From assembly GCA_023101885.1 (NCBI GenBank), contig JALPQD010000102.1:4524971-4588970 (forward strand): DNA of 64,000 nt, written 5' to 3'. A program made the translations under genes and the position numbers. Origin of the DNA: Typhlomys cinereus (lineage: Eukaryota > Chordata > Mammalia > Rodentia > Platacanthomyidae). Within the stretch, counting starts at the first letter, position 1, and every line of letters begins with the position of its first letter. Positions 24,032 through 35,340 of this stretch are shown one piece after another. The notes beneath the pieces were generated by a model. It did no database searches, had not been told where the DNA came from, and was given only the letters and a program-made list of their open reading frames with translations.

Positions 24032-24311
24032 CTTTTGTTGTTGTTGTTCTTTTTATTATTATTTATTCAATTATGCGTGTGTGTGTGCGTGTGTGTAGAA
24101 CCACGGCGAATTCGGGAACCACCATGGACGCCTCCACCTCCTCCTTGTTTACTCTGCCCCACGATTCACAGGCTCCGCCCTACCAGGACCAGAAACGCAG
24201 GCCACCTCCACTTCTGCCTGGCAGTCTCTACGAGGGGTCTAGGATCCGAACTTGGGACCTTCTGCCTGCAAGGCAGAGACTTTTTAACCCCTGAGACACC
24301 TCTCCAGGCGG
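24032..24311 (-). mobile_element. Young tRNA-headed SINE, minus strand, with target-site duplication
   Basis: GGTCAATATTC flanks the element at 24021-24031 and 24312-24322. Read on the minus strand, the head (CCTGGAGAGGTGTCTCAGGG) and B box (GTTCGGATCC) lie on the right, and the TTATTTATTCAATTATGCG tail on the left. The body is CpG-rich, so the copy is young. The + frames at 24035-24334 are antisense artefacts. Confidence 0.93.
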
Positions 24312-24322
24312 GGTCAATATTC

Positions 24323-25436
24323 TTTATGAATTAATAATTCATTTAAAGCTCTAATAACAATATTTTATTTTTAAAAAGATATCATAAACAGGATATGTCT
24401 GAGAAATGCAAGCTTGGTTTCACATTAGTGAAAACATATACATTTATATTTGCATTGATGCATGAAAAAGTGTCAAAGAAAAATTAAAAAGAAAAACAGA
24501 CTGATATAAATCATCTTCTGATCATTGTGGAATAGTGGGACTGGGAGTTTCTTCCTGCTTAAAACAAAACACAGGAAAAATATATATGCACAGTGGTTTG
24601 AACATCAGTCATTGGATATAAAGCAATAAAGAATGGGAATATGCAAAGACAATGGGGATGAGGAGATAAGGTAAATCTAGAAGTAGAAAATATTGAAGCT
24701 CTGAGAGTTTTCACTGTAGGAACTCCAGGCAAAGTCCAAAATAATTTATGATGGTAGAGAGAATAGTGTGGGTTCTATAATGGTAATAAAACCTTGCTAA
24801 GGATTACCAGAAAGAACTTCACAGAAAAAAACTTCCAGAGGTCCATACTGCATGATACAAAGTCAATGTATAAACCTAGTTACATTTTGTGCATATCATC
24901 CACAAACAATTAAAAAATAAAGGTTCTAGATCAGTATTGACACAATAGCACAAAGAGTAAAATAAAATACCTGAGGACAATTGTAATATAGGCTATTCTT
25001 ATATTTCATTGTATAAAGCCCTCTACAATGAAAACTACAAGACACTTATGATAAAATTACAGATTTGAATAAATGGAGAGCTATATAACATCCTAAATAC
25101 TGCTGTTATCCATCCATACCACGTTGGTCTGTATATCCAGTACAAACCTCATAAAAATTCCGGCTGTCTTTTTGGATAAAATTGACAAGCTAGCTCTAAA
25201 ATTTACATTAAGTTTAGAATCAAATCACGTGGTCTTAGTGTACGATTTTTCTAATCTGTTTCCATGAAGATGGAAAAATCATTTCTGATGTAATAAATAT
25301 CCCTTCAATGTAAATTTTTAAAATTTTAAATCCATAAATAAATACCATATAGAATAACTCGAGATTTATCATACTACTACCATAATGGAAGTTTATAAAT
25401 CAATTATTAAATTTAAATTATATATTAAACATTCAC
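24323..25436. other. AT-rich intergenic DNA
   Basis: Unique AT-rich sequence with no recognised gene or repeat. Confidence 0.45.
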
Positions 25437-25740
25437 AGCTAGGGACAAGGCTCAGTGGGTAAAGGCATTTGCTATGAAAGCTTGACAACCTGAGTTCAGA
25501 TCCTGAGAACCCGTGTGAAAACAAGACACAGTAGCAAAAGTATCTGTAATCTCCTGGGTACCTATGGGAAATGGGAGATGGAGAACAGGATACAACAGCT
25601 CACAGTTTCTGAAAGAAGGTAAAGAGACAAGGAACAAAATCCAAAGTTTTCCTGTACCTTCACAAGGGTACCATGGCACACACGCGATCACACTCATGCA
25701 CATGAATATGCATGTATACAGGCATACACACAAATTTTAA
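25437..25740 (+). mobile_element. B2/B3-type SINE
   Basis: AAGGCTCAGTGGGTAAAGGC, then GACAACCTGAGTTCAGATCC (B box), and GTACCATGGCACACACGCGA near the 3' end are landmark B2-superfamily segments. An internal stretch near 25550-25640 may be an insertion or divergence. The CA-rich end is at 25676-25735. Confidence 0.75.
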
Positions 25741-25879
25741 ACACAAAAAATCATAATATACACCATAACAGACACCTCTGGGTACAACAGATCACACAGT
25801 CATTGCAATTTGACATGAAAAGACCCACTCTGTAGTATTTGTGTGACTTAGTGAAGGAACTCATAAGAAAAGAGCATCA

Positions 25880-26095
25880 GGGTTGAGGAAATAGCTGCAT
25901 CAGTGAAGGATCTGATGTATAAGCAAGGAGACCTGGGCTTAATCCCCAGACCCATGTAAAAAGTTGGAGTGCATTGGTGGATAATTGTAGTTCCAGCACT
26001 AGGGAGGCATAAACACGTGGATTCCTAAGCTTCCTGGCTAACCAGTCTGGTCTGACTGGCCAATTTCAGGCAAAGTCAGACACCTCCATCTTAAA
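25880..26095 (+). mobile_element. B4-like composite SINE (tRNA head plus B1-like part)
   Basis: A tRNA-like head (GGGTTGAGGAAATAGCTGCA, then CTGGGCTTAATCCCCAGACC) is followed by B1-like AGTTCCAGCACTAGGGAGGC. This is the ID/B1 fusion layout of B4. Confidence 0.65.
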
Positions 26096-26097
26096 AA

Positions 26098-26464
26098 GCC
26101 CCAGAGGGATGGCTCAATGGTTTAAAGCTCTCACTGAACAAGCAAAAAAACTCAGACTTCAGATCCCCAGATTCCACATAAAATGGCTGTTTACTTGTAA
26201 TTCTAACCTTTGAAAGCAGAGAGTAAGGCTATTTGGAGAAAGTTAACCAGCCAGACTAGCCTTATCTGCAAGCTCTAGGTTTGAGTAGAGACACTATGTC
26301 AAAAAAAATAAAGTAGAAGAGAGTTGAGGGGTGATTCCCAACATCAGTCTTGGGTATCCACACACATACACAGGTGCACATACACCTACATGCATATATA
26401 CCAACATACATATGTATGTTGTACCTACAAATATATGAACATGCATGTACACATATACTCTCAT

Positions 26465-26496
<32 letters not shown>

Positions 26497-26510
26497 ACAA
26501 AAGGGAAAAA
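26098..26510 (+). mobile_element. B4-like SINE followed by CA-rich tail
   Basis: AGGGATGGCTCAATGGTTTA then CAGATCCCCAGATTCCACAT is the tRNA-like head. B1-like sequence and ACTATGTCAAAAAAAATAA follow. A CA/TA-rich stretch contains a perfect (AC)13 at 26465-26490. Frames over 26262-26593 come from this tail. Confidence 0.65.
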
Positions 26511-26609
26511 AAGGAGAGTACCATTTTTTGACGAATTACACCCAAGCATCTTATAGGCATTCATACCCATGCAAATGTACTCACATAACATGAAACACTC
26601 ATGCTATAG

Positions 26610-26972
26610 CAGTTATTATTCTTTGTTTCTGTGAGACCAGATTCAAACACAAGTAATTTGAAGGGAGAAAGGAAGTTCTGGAGGGGAGATACAGTCCTTT
26701 AGGGCAGAAAAGGCATGGCTGGCTAGCAGAGGCTAGAGGAAGCCTAAGTCACTACAGACATCATGGAGACTTCAAGCTGCTAAAGTACAAGCTGCAGAGC
26801 AGATTAACTAACTGAAACAGCTTGAGACCAACCAACCTCAAGGCCCACCCGCTGTGACTGCCTTCCTCCAGCAAGGTTCCACCTCTTAAAGGTGTCATGA
26901 CCTTCCCAAACAGCTAAAGATTCAAACACATGAGTTTGTGAAGAACAACTCACATTCCAAACCATGACACAG
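26610..26972 (-). mobile_element. MaLR LTR, minus strand
   Basis: Antisense MaLR landmarks are clear: GGGCAGAAAAGGCATGGCTG, CTTCCTCCAGCAAGGTTCCA, CCTCTTAAAGGTGTCATGAC and CAACTCACATTCCAAACCAT. The same segments recur at 43785-44125 and 59990-60332. It is a solo LTR with no internal region beside it. Confidence 0.8.
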
Positions 26973-27295
26973 ATACCTACATACACACACACACACACAA
27001 AATGATACAATATCAGAAGTATCAGGATTTGACTTCATTCATTGTTAAATATTCTTCTTAGACAAATTATCAAAACTTTATATCATAGATTTCTTGTATA
27101 AAATGACCCTAAATGACAAAGTTCCTATGTTGTGCTGAATATTAACTATTCATAATCACTTCTTTGAATTAATTTCAAAACAGTTTGATATATCTAGTTG
27201 ACCATCATATAGCATTGGGCAATATCATTCCAATCATTTTTTATCAATTGCACCATGACTTGGAATTCTAGGTCATGGTCTCAATTTCAAGTCTA

Positions 27296-27985
27296 CATTA
27301 CTCAGATTTTCATTATTGCAATAAATAACTGAGAAAAGCCACTTAAAAGAAGACAAGACTCACTTTGGATCACAGTTTCAAAGGCATAGTCTGTGATCAT
27401 GGGACTCTGCTACAATGGACCTGTGGCTAGGCAAAACAACCGCAGTGGCAAGATTACCTGGCAGAGTGATGCTGCTTGCCTCATGATAATCAGGAAGGAG
27501 AGAGAACATGAATGAAATCAAGAGAAAATGTTCAAAGACAAAACATAACTTTTTTATTTATTATTTATTCAATTGTGCATGTATGCGTGTGTATGTATGT
27601 GTGTATATGTGTGTGTGTGTGTATGTATGCATGTATGTATGTATGTATGTGTGTGTGTGTGTAGATAAATTCGGGAACTACCATGGACCACTTCCACCTC
27701 CTCCTTGTTTACTCCACCTCAGGATTCACAGGCTCCGCCCTACCAGGACCAGAAGCACAGGCCGCCCCCGCTTCCGCCTGGCGCCTATACGTGGAGTCTA
27801 GGATCCGAACTCAGGACCTTCCGCCTGCAAGGCAGAGGCTTAACCCCTGAGCCACCTCTCCAGCAAAGGCAGCTTCCCACACACATGAGCCATCTCCTCC
27901 AACAAGCTTTCCAAAATGCCATTCAGAAATGAACTTATGAATGGAATAACCTATTTGTGAAGTCACCACTCCATAATCCAGTCAA
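27296..27985 (-). mobile_element. MaLR LTR, minus strand, split by a younger SINE
   Basis: The left half (ATAACTGAGAAAAGCCACTT, ACTCACTTTGGATCACAGTT) and right half (ACACATGAGCCATCTCCTCC and following) belong to one antisense LTR. A tRNA-headed SINE (27549-27864) sits between them. The SINE therefore inserted later. The right boundary is approximate. Confidence 0.55.
27549..27864 (-). mobile_element. Young tRNA-headed SINE, minus strand
   Basis: On the minus strand the order is head (TGGAGAGGTGGCTCAGGGGT), B box (GAGTTCGGATCC), CpG-rich body (TATAGGCGCCAGGCGGAAGC), then a long TG/TATG-type tail (27578-27662) and TTATTTATTCAATTG. I did not find a clean flanking duplication. Confidence 0.88.
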
Positions 27986-28084
27986 GCCTCCTTATTACAA
28001 GGAAAGATGGGAAGTCACATAAGATGATCTGTTACACTGTTGGCCACTGCTTTTTGGGGCACTGCTTCCGAATGAATCATAAAA

Positions 28085-28308
28085 AGTACTTTAGATGTGA
28101 AAATATCATAAACTCATTTTATTTGTGTGTGAAACCCTATAAGAATTAAAAAAAACATAATAAAAATGTTCAGACTCGATTGCTGATTGAGAAAGTTTTT
28201 ATTGGGAGATGAAGAGGAGGAGTTCAGATAATATGGTTAAAATGAATTAAATTCATTGTTTTACATATATGACACTATCATGAAATAAGTAAATAAAAAT
28301 TATTTAAA
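28085..28308 (+). mobile_element. Two LINE-1 3' tail fragments in tandem
   Basis: The first (to about 28165) ends TGTGAAAATATCATAAACTC then AAAAAAAACATAATAAAAATG, like the tail at 2980-3030. The second (28195-28308) ends ACATATATGACACTATCATG and AAATAAGTAAATAAAAATTA. Both are short 3' ends on the + strand. Confidence 0.5.
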
Positions 28309-28309
28309 G

Positions 28310-28575
28310 GGCTAGAGAAATAGCCTAGGAGTTAAGCCTTTACTTCAAAAGCAAAGGAACCTAAATTCAAATCCAAATCCCAAATAAAACCCTGGGTGGA
28401 AATGGCAGCAGCCTGCACTTCTGACCCGACAAGGCAGAGGCTGGGAAACCCCAGAGCAAAGTAAAAAATGAGGTAGAGCAATCCAGAGTGATTCCTGATG
28501 TCACCCCTGGGTTGCCCTAAGCATACACACAAATACATCTTCACACCCCCATGTATGTATACACACACAAAAAAA
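28310..28575 (+). mobile_element. tRNA-headed SINE (older copy)
   Basis: GGGCTAGAGAAATAGCCTAG, CAGCAGCCTGCACTTCTGAC, GGCTGGGAAACCCCAGAGCA and TGATGTCACCCCTGGGTTGC follow the family. A short CA tail ends at 28570. Confidence 0.85.
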
Positions 28576-29039
28576 AGAAAAAAATACTTAGAAAAATTTT
28601 TAAAAGACTCAAAATCTCTTGGCAGAAGGATCTGATTGCCATATAGGACTTCCTTAGATAAACTCTGTGGTCCTATGTTTGGAATAATCTATAAAAAAGA
28701 AGAAGGTATTTGCTCCCTCCCATCATCTTCAGTTTCACATTGACCAAAGACTCCTCCAGGGGCAACTATTAATTTCAGGGTAAGTCATTAGTTCTTTGGC
28801 AGTCACTTAAGATACAGGTACCACACTCCTCACTAGATGTCATTTGAAACTAAAAAATATTAATGTTATGGGAGGAGTCACAAATCTTTGCTACAGCTGG
28901 TAACATGACTACATTGCAGTTACCACACATTGCAGCGTGGGCTGAGACATGCCTGTGTTAAGGGAATATGTGGACGGATATAAAATGCGCCTCCCATATA
29001 AACAACCTATAAAACAGGCCTTAAATAAGCATGGTTTCT
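28576..29039. other. Intergenic DNA
   Basis: Unique sequence. No gene or named repeat is recognised. Confidence 0.45.
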
Positions 29040-29400
29040 CAGGTTTTGCTACTGTAGTGTGAAACAAACTGCTAAATCTCAGTGGTTACAAACAAATAAA
29101 CAAGCAAAAAAAAAAAAATACCTATTTCTCTCACATAGGTCCACAGGTCAGCAGAATTGGCTGGGCTCAATTGGTCCCAGATGGAACACATTTAAGTTAG
29201 TTTCTTGGAGCTCTGATTCTGAAACTCAGTCAAAAGGAGCTGTGGCTGACTGTGGCATCTATTGTCATGGCAGATGGCAGGAATGCAATCGAGACCAGTG
29301 GAAACTCGCCGTGCCTCCTAAAGCCCTGCTTCAGAGCTGGCACGTTCTCCCTTACATGAGAGACTGTGGCAACAACTCAAAACTGTATTTGTAGTCCACA
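29040..29400. mobile_element. Ancient mammalian interspersed repeat (LTR-like), identity uncertain
   Basis: TTTTGCTACTGTAGTGTGAA, ACTGCTAAATCTCAGTGGTT, GGTCCACAGGTCAGCAGAAT and GGCTGGGCTCAATTGGTCCC follow the pattern of a common mammal-wide repeat whose antisense begins TGCTGTGTAACAAAC. I cannot name the subfamily safely. The 111-residue + frame (29059-29394) is part of this repeat. Confidence 0.5.
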
Positions 29401-29823
29401 TAGTTCTTCTGAGACACCTCAGGGCTCCTTATCAGACCTTACCCCCTTCTTTCCTATTGTCCATTTCTTCTAGCTAATCCTCATTTATAAACACATAAAA
29501 TAACATGGAGAATTTTATCAAGCTAATTTGATTTTCAGAATTGCATTCTGAGTCCTTTAAGCCAGGTATTCTTCTAAGGCACCATTCTTGTGCTAGAATT
29601 TGCTTACAACACATCTTGAATATTAGACTTCATTAGTACCATTTGTTCTTGTTAACACTCCCAGAAACAAAGAAATCTAGAGAAATGTAGAACTCCAAGT
29701 ACCACTCCTTTGAGAACTGGAAGTGAAAGATCTTATGCAATAGAGTTCTGGATACCAGGAACAGCCGGGTTGTTCTTTAGCTGTCTTCTAAGTCCCATGT
29801 GTTTGCTCAGTTAACACACTAAA

Positions 29824-29826
<3 letters not shown>
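29401..29826. other. Intergenic DNA
   Basis: No gene or repeat is recognised. Confidence 0.45.

Positions 29827-29900
<74 letters not shown>
29827..29900 (+). repeat. (TC)37 microsatellite
   Basis: A perfect 74-bp TC/GA run. Pure homopurine/homopyrimidine mirror sequence of this length can form triplex (H-DNA) in supercoiled DNA. Confidence 0.98.
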
Positions 29901-29902
<2 letters not shown>

Positions 29903-30509
29903 GCCAGCTTTGCAAAGTCAAAATAGCTGTGGAGGAACAAGCTGTTCTGCCTCATGTCTCATCAACATTCTTTGCTCAGTGTATCAAAACACAGAGAGCA
30001 CACAGAATAAATGCAGCAGCTCCTCAAAAAGTTCCCTGTTGGGAATTTTCTTCCTAGGAAACCATCCCTGTTGGCCCACTTAAAATGTGCAAAAGGTGAA
30101 TCTCCTGTTCTGATGTAAATGCTATCACAGCCGGAAGCATGGATTTAAACTATCATTTGTCACTTGAAAAGTTAAATCTTACTATGTTGACCTGTGTGAT
30201 CTAATGCTGAGATTGAACTTGCAAATACACTTTCTTTCCAAAGTATCGACCTAAAATCATTAGGGAAAGTTTAGTCCCAGACTCACTGAGGGAAAAGGCC
30301 ATTGGGCAACCTAACTCAAAGCTTTTCAATGGCTTGGGGAAGAAATTCATTTCAAGTAGTTACTGCATTGCAAGTACTCTGTATCAAATGTATAAGATGG
30401 GTCAGTGCAAAGGAAGTTAAGGAAGGACTGATAAGGTGATTAAAGGCATTTTCTTTCGGGTCACAGAACAAGTAACTTTGTTTCTTAAAATAGAAAAAAA
30501 ATCACTAAA
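29901..30509. other. Intergenic DNA
   Basis: Unique sequence. No gene is recognised. Confidence 0.45.
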
Positions 30510-30775
30510 AACAGGCTGGAAGATAGCTCAGCAGTTAAAGCAACTTGCCACAGAAGAAAAGAAGAAAAAACCAAAACAAAACGAAAAAACCCTTGGAGTT
30601 CAGATCCAAGTGTGTGTGTGGTGTCTTCCTGCCTATAATTCCAGACACAAATTCATCCAAGATGAATCCCAATATCATCATCCTTGGGCTTTCACACGCA
30701 CCCCTACACACACACACATGCCCATACACAAACATACATATACATATGCATGCACTCCATACCATTTACACGTGA
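30510..30775 (+). mobile_element. tRNA-headed SINE, diverged
   Basis: GGCTGGAAGATAGCTCAGCA gives the A-box region and GGAGTTCAGATCCAAGTG the B-box region. An A-rich patch interrupts them at 30552-30595. A CA/TA-rich tail follows. Confidence 0.7.
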
Positions 30776-31879
30776 AAAAATCATCAAATTATTAATCTAT
30801 TTGACTATATTTGAACACATACAAATTTCAATTTATAGTCTTTCTCGTACTAATGATCTTATAATTGAACTGATATCTATCCTAATAAAATAATTCCTTT
30901 CTGCACAGTTAAAACAATGCTTCACTTAGCATTGAAACATGTCATATAATTAGATTAATAATACAATGAATATTTAACAATTAATATTGCTACTATTGCA
31001 ACTTACAAAGGAGAAGCTATATCAATAGCCATATTATCAAGAGAAAGTAATTTTGAGCTGTTTTTACAACAAACACCAAGATTATCTGAACCACCATTTC
31101 CCTGTACTACTGCTTCTACCCACAGTTGCCAAAGGGGAGCCTTTTCCTAAGGATCTTTAAAAGAATTGCCACAGTCAACTGTACAGAGACATAGGGGAAG
31201 ACAGACACTTACCCTAATTCTGTTAAACAGTAAGAACAAAATAGAAGATGTTATAGGCACAATAATATTGCATAGAATAAAATACTTTAAGTCCAAAAGG
31301 TAAAAGTGAAAGTGAGAAGTTTATCATTTTGAGGGCATGCACCACCCCTGAAACCAAGAAGTTTTCGAATTTGAAACGAGTACATGAATTAATATTTTAA
31401 GGAGCTTACAAGAGAAAGTTATAGTCAAATGAGAAGAGATTGTGAACAAAATAGATCTAAACTTCTTCTTTCCTTAAAATATTTCATTTTATTTTAGTAA
31501 TGAAATATTGGGTTTGTCTTTAACAAAAGGAATGCTTTCTGAAGGTTGCTGTTTAAATCATTGCATAAAGACTTTCTCTATTAATTAGGGGGAAAGTCTG
31601 AGTTGGTCCTATAAAGATACCAGCTCCGACCAGAAGCAAATAAACTTAAAACCAGTCTGAATCTCTTCTCAGCACTTCCAGGTGAGCAGTGCCATTTGTG
31701 GGGCAGTTCTGCTCCTCCCATCCAAGGTTCCCACATTCGACTGCTCCACCCCTTCAGACATCGTTGTCACCTGCACTTAAAGCCTGATGGCCAGCCATTC
31801 CAGCTGCAGGAAAGGGAAAAGAGGCGGGGCTAGTCATCTCTGTTTCTTGAATACCTGGGATCCTAATAGGACCCTAAAG
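30776..31879. other. AT-rich intergenic DNA
   Basis: No gene is recognised. The GC-richer part at 31600-31830 (including GAGGCGGGGC) is not a CpG island and has no open frame of note. Confidence 0.4.
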
Positions 31880-32215
31880 GTTTGTTTTGACCCACAGTTT
31901 TAGAGGTTTCAGTCCATGGTTGGTCAGTCCCAATAGTTTGGGCCTTTGAAGTGTATCATGAAAAAAAAAAAAAAAAGTATTCACCTTCTGGTCAGGAAGC
32001 CAAAGAGGAAGAAGAGACTGTGGTCCTACAAGCCCCTTCAAGGGTTCATCGTCATTATCCCAAAGCTCTTTCACTAGCCCCCACCTCGTAAAATCTTCAC
32101 CACCTCCCAAACAAAATAGCAAAGCTCTGGGGAGCAAGACCTTACCACAGGGACCTTTAAGGAACACTTGGTATCCAAACCCTAGGTTCAGAACTTCTCC
32201 CAAAACTTCTCCAGT
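31880..32215 (-). mobile_element. MaLR LTR, minus strand
   Basis: Antisense MaLR layout: CCACAGTTTTAGAGGTTTCA, GTCCATGGTTGGTCAGTCCC, a central A16 run at 31960-31976, GGTCAGGAAGCCAAAGAGGA, CAAGCCCCTTCAAGGGTTCA, CCACCTCCCAAACAAAATAG, ending near GGAACACTTGGTATCCAAAC. The 109-residue minus frame (31874-32203) is the sense strand of this LTR, not a gene. Confidence 0.7.
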
Positions 32216-32819
32216 CTCTTATTCTACTAATGAAAATTTTATTCCATTGAAGTCCAAGGGAATCTGGGAAATGTGGTCTAGCTTCATTTTTAAAGTCATT
32301 GTATGATAGATCTCTTTTATGTGGGTGCTTCCTCTTTCACACTAAGGGCCAGTGGAAGAAGTTAACTTCTATGGGATACCTAGAAGTCCAACACAGACTT
32401 TTCAAAGAGTGACAGGAGAAAAGATGATTTTACATCTGTGCCATTGGAGTATGAATATGAAAAGGCATTTCTGTTCACAATCTGCTCCTAAATAATAAGG
32501 GGGAAATGCATGATAGCATCTTTTCTGAATACAAATCTGCCTCTAACACAAGAAAACTGACAGCCCAATAAAACAGATATCTAAAAAAGAGAAGCAAGAC
32601 CAGAATCAATGCTTACACATTCTCAGCACAAAGATATTCACAGCTAGCCGTGGTTTAGCTAAAATAGCATTTGCCAAATCATTTGAGCTCTTAGAGTACA
32701 TTAACAAGGTGGGCACAAAGTTAGGTCTTTCCCTCCCAATTTAGATAGTATAGCTTTCTAGTCAACTGAAAATCCCAAATCAGTGCTAATGTTTAATTCT
32801 GTATTTTGCTATGAAGTAT
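32216..32819. other. Intergenic DNA
   Basis: Unique sequence. No gene is recognised. Confidence 0.45.
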
Positions 32820-33080
32820 TTCTGTAAGGGCTGAGAACATGGTTCATCAGGAAAAAGGTGCCGGTGCATAAACCTGGTGACCTGATTTCTATTCCCAGAG
32901 CTAATATGGCAGAAGGAGAAAAGTCAACTTCTAAAAGTCCTCTGATCTCCACACACATGACATGGCATGCATGGTTCTTGTGCTTTCTCTTGTTCACTCT
33001 CTCCTCTCTCTCACGCCCACACATGCTCTTTGTCTCTCTGTCTCTCTCTGTCTCTCTCTCTGTCTCTCTCTCTCTTTGTC

Positions 33081-33112
<32 letters not shown>

Positions 33113-33165
33113 CCCCCTCTGTCTGTTGCTCTCATAAATTAATACAATTTTTTAAAAAAGAATTT
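32820..33165 (+). mobile_element. B2/B3-type SINE ending in a TC/TCTG-rich microsatellite
   Basis: GGCTGAGAACATGGTTCATC then GGTGACCTGATTTCTATTCC is the tRNA-like head. CTTCTAAAAGTCCTCTGATC and TCCACACACATGACATGGCA are B2/B3 body segments. The end has expanded into a TCTCTGTC-type array (33025-33125). Arginine/glutamate-rich and serine/leucine-rich frames here are artefacts. Confidence 0.7.
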
Positions 33166-33394
33166 AAGGGAAAGAGTAAGTCAGAGGGATTTCTAAGCAC
33201 CTTTCGCTGGAAGATCAGAACAACATTTAGTGATGCAATGTTTCCTTTTTGCCATTAACACTCTCCAGTCAGGGACCGAGGAGATGGCTTGGGGATTGAA
33301 ACCCTTCCAATAGTTTCCAGCAATGCTTCGTGGCTGTTGGTATGCAGACGCATGTCTCCAGTTGCCTCTATCAGCACATGGCTTTCTCCCTGAG

Positions 33395-33560
33395 TGTTTG
33401 TGTTCACATTTCCCATTTCTTATTAGTGTCTGACACAATCCAGTATGATCTCATCTGAACTTGATAACAACTTACAAAGACCTCATTTCAAATAGGGGCA
33501 CTTATTCTAGGTCGACTTGAATAGGGGTGGAGAGCAATATTTAACCTATTACTGACTGGG
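33395..33560 (-). mobile_element. MLT1-like MaLR LTR fragment, minus strand
   Basis: CCAGTATGATCTCATCTGAA, CTTACAAAGACCTCATTTCA and AATAGGGGCACTTATTCTAG, then GGGTGGAGAGCAATATTTAA, are in the antisense MLT1 order near the 5' end of such an LTR. Strongly diverged. Confidence 0.5.
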
Positions 33561-33824
33561 TTAATAGAAGTTAGGAAAGCTTTAGAAAAATTAAGTCATA
33601 TTCTTTGCCTATGTAAGTTTTAGGTTAAATTTTCTATCAATTATATGTTATTAAAGAAAGAAGTAGTAATATAGAACTAATGGCTTTAAACTGCTATATA
33701 TGCTAGACTTCAATAAAGCAAACATTTCTCTAAGATGACCTTGAAAAAGGCATTTATTGCAGCTATGTTATAATACGTGTTAAATTGCCTACTAATACTA
33801 TAAAAGAAAACTATGTGCATATAA

Positions 33825-34447
33825 TTAATATTTAAAATGTACTTTAAAAATAAAAATAAAGATACCATGACAAATGTTCTCTTTGTTGTTGGTAAGATCT
33901 GTTCTACTTTGATGAGCTTTTCTCCTCTTGAGAAACTTGTATCTTTCAGTGCTATCCTGAAAAACACATGGCTGTTTTGAGCAGCAGAACTGAAAAAGGA
34001 AGACTACAAGGAAGAGAATAGTCTTACCCCACAAAAAGAAACACCTACAGTTTCATAGGTAAATCCCCAAATAAGCTCATCTTGTAATTCACATTGTTTT
34101 TATGCATTGCATTTGAATAATCACATGAAGTGATATCAATAACATGTCAATTTGAATAGGATATGGGAAATTCTGATGGAAAATGCACAGAGCTTTTAAT
34201 AGTATTCGACCTGTGTTAATTATCTGTCTTTCTGCTTATAGAACAGAAGACAAACATAACATAAAACTGCAGAAGATAAAGTTGTCATCCCCATGAACAG
34301 GAAGCAGAAAGGATTATCGAGGCCATCCTTGGGAGCCTGGTGTGTCACCAGTCCTCCAGCTCCATACGCCGCCACCATCAAGGACACCTGAGTTAACATT
34401 GTGCTTGAGCATGGCTTCCATAGACAGAATTGCTGGAGCATGTCCAC
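33825..34447 (-). other. Two exon-like open segments, unidentified
   Basis: On the minus strand, 34447-34220 encodes 75 residues with two hydrophobic stretches (VSLMVAAYGAGG and FLFMGMTTLSSAVLCYVCLL) ending in a basic KQKDR. Further along the same strand, a TTTTTCAG acceptor-like site at about 33965 is followed by an open segment, DSTERYKFLKRRKAHQ and on, to CATG/GTATC at about 33867. I do not recognise the protein. Both could be chance or a decayed gene. Nothing joins them firmly, and no promoter is visible. Confidence 0.2.
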
Positions 34448-34750
34448 TGTACACTAAGCACCTGCCCATTCAAGTCCAATGAGACAAATATTCAAACACA
34501 GAGCGAGTTACACGAAGATTTTGTTTTACTTGCAAATGGACAATGAAGAACAAAAAAATTGTAAAATTCATGCCATTCCATCACTCTTACCGCAGAAAGT
34601 TGTAAAAGAGGTCTTCATGGAACAGACATTTCAGGTCCATCTTTTTAGGGCTTCTTTTTTCTCTTCTCTTTGTCCCTGATTATGTCCTTGGTTTGTTCTA
34701 ATCACATGATGTTTCCATCCAAGGGCAAGAAATCTTTTTCAAAAGTCCAA
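34448..34750. other. Intergenic DNA
   Basis: No gene or repeat is recognised. Confidence 0.4.
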
Positions 34751-34840
34751 GGCTGGATTGTGACTCAGTAGAGACAGTACTGTACTGGTGTCTGTAAAGC
34801 CTGGGTTTGCGTGTCCCCAACACTGAAGGGAAGAAATATT
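34751..34840 (+). mobile_element. ID-like SINE
   Basis: GGCTGGATTGTGACTCAGTA, then TGTAAAGCCTGGGTTTGCGT and GTCCCCAACACTGAAGG, follow the ID core (A box and B box). Short and diverged. Confidence 0.65.
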
Positions 34841-35109
34841 AAACTTTGAGGCTTGTGGAGATCAACCATCTGACAGACTCCAGAAATGACTATGATAATA
34901 CTTAAGACAAATGTATCTTTGAAAGCAGAGTTACATAAAATGTCTCAATCATATTCACCATTTATTTTGGGTTAATCCATCAATCTGATAGACTGTTAAA
35001 AATGTGGCTATTTGAATCAGTTTTTAATACATCCAAACCTAATATCTAAATCAGTTAAACACAGTATGGCTGATTAGTTAGACACATCTTTACTGTACTA
35101 AAGTATTTA

Positions 35110-35340
35110 TTAAGTGGCAAGTTAACACAGCTTCCTCTTCAAAAGGAGAAACACAATCTCGTGATTCATTCAGTTATCTATCTGACACGCCAATCAACTA
35201 ACAATACTTGTTAACTACCAGTTTCAGGCTAGATATTATGATAAACAATTAGTGCTATCAATAAGAAATAAAATCATTCCTATCCTCAAGAAACTCATGA
35301 TATAGTATGTGAATATATAAATATATAAAACAGTATTATT
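35110..35340 (+). mobile_element. Ancient mammalian interspersed repeat, family uncertain
   Basis: The order 'caatcaactaacaatacttg', 'caggctagatattatgataa', 'ATTCCTATCCTCAAGAAACT', then ATGATATAGTATGTGAATAT matches a widespread repeat with a '...AGGCACTG...CCTGCCCTCATGGAGCTTACA...' pattern. A related fragment lies at 51715-51900. Assignment is tentative. Confidence 0.4.

Noticed and set aside
26465..26490. Regularly spaced repeats considered as a CRISPR-like array
   Set aside because: It is a plain (AC)13 microsatellite in a SINE tail; there are no spacers, and the genome is mammalian.
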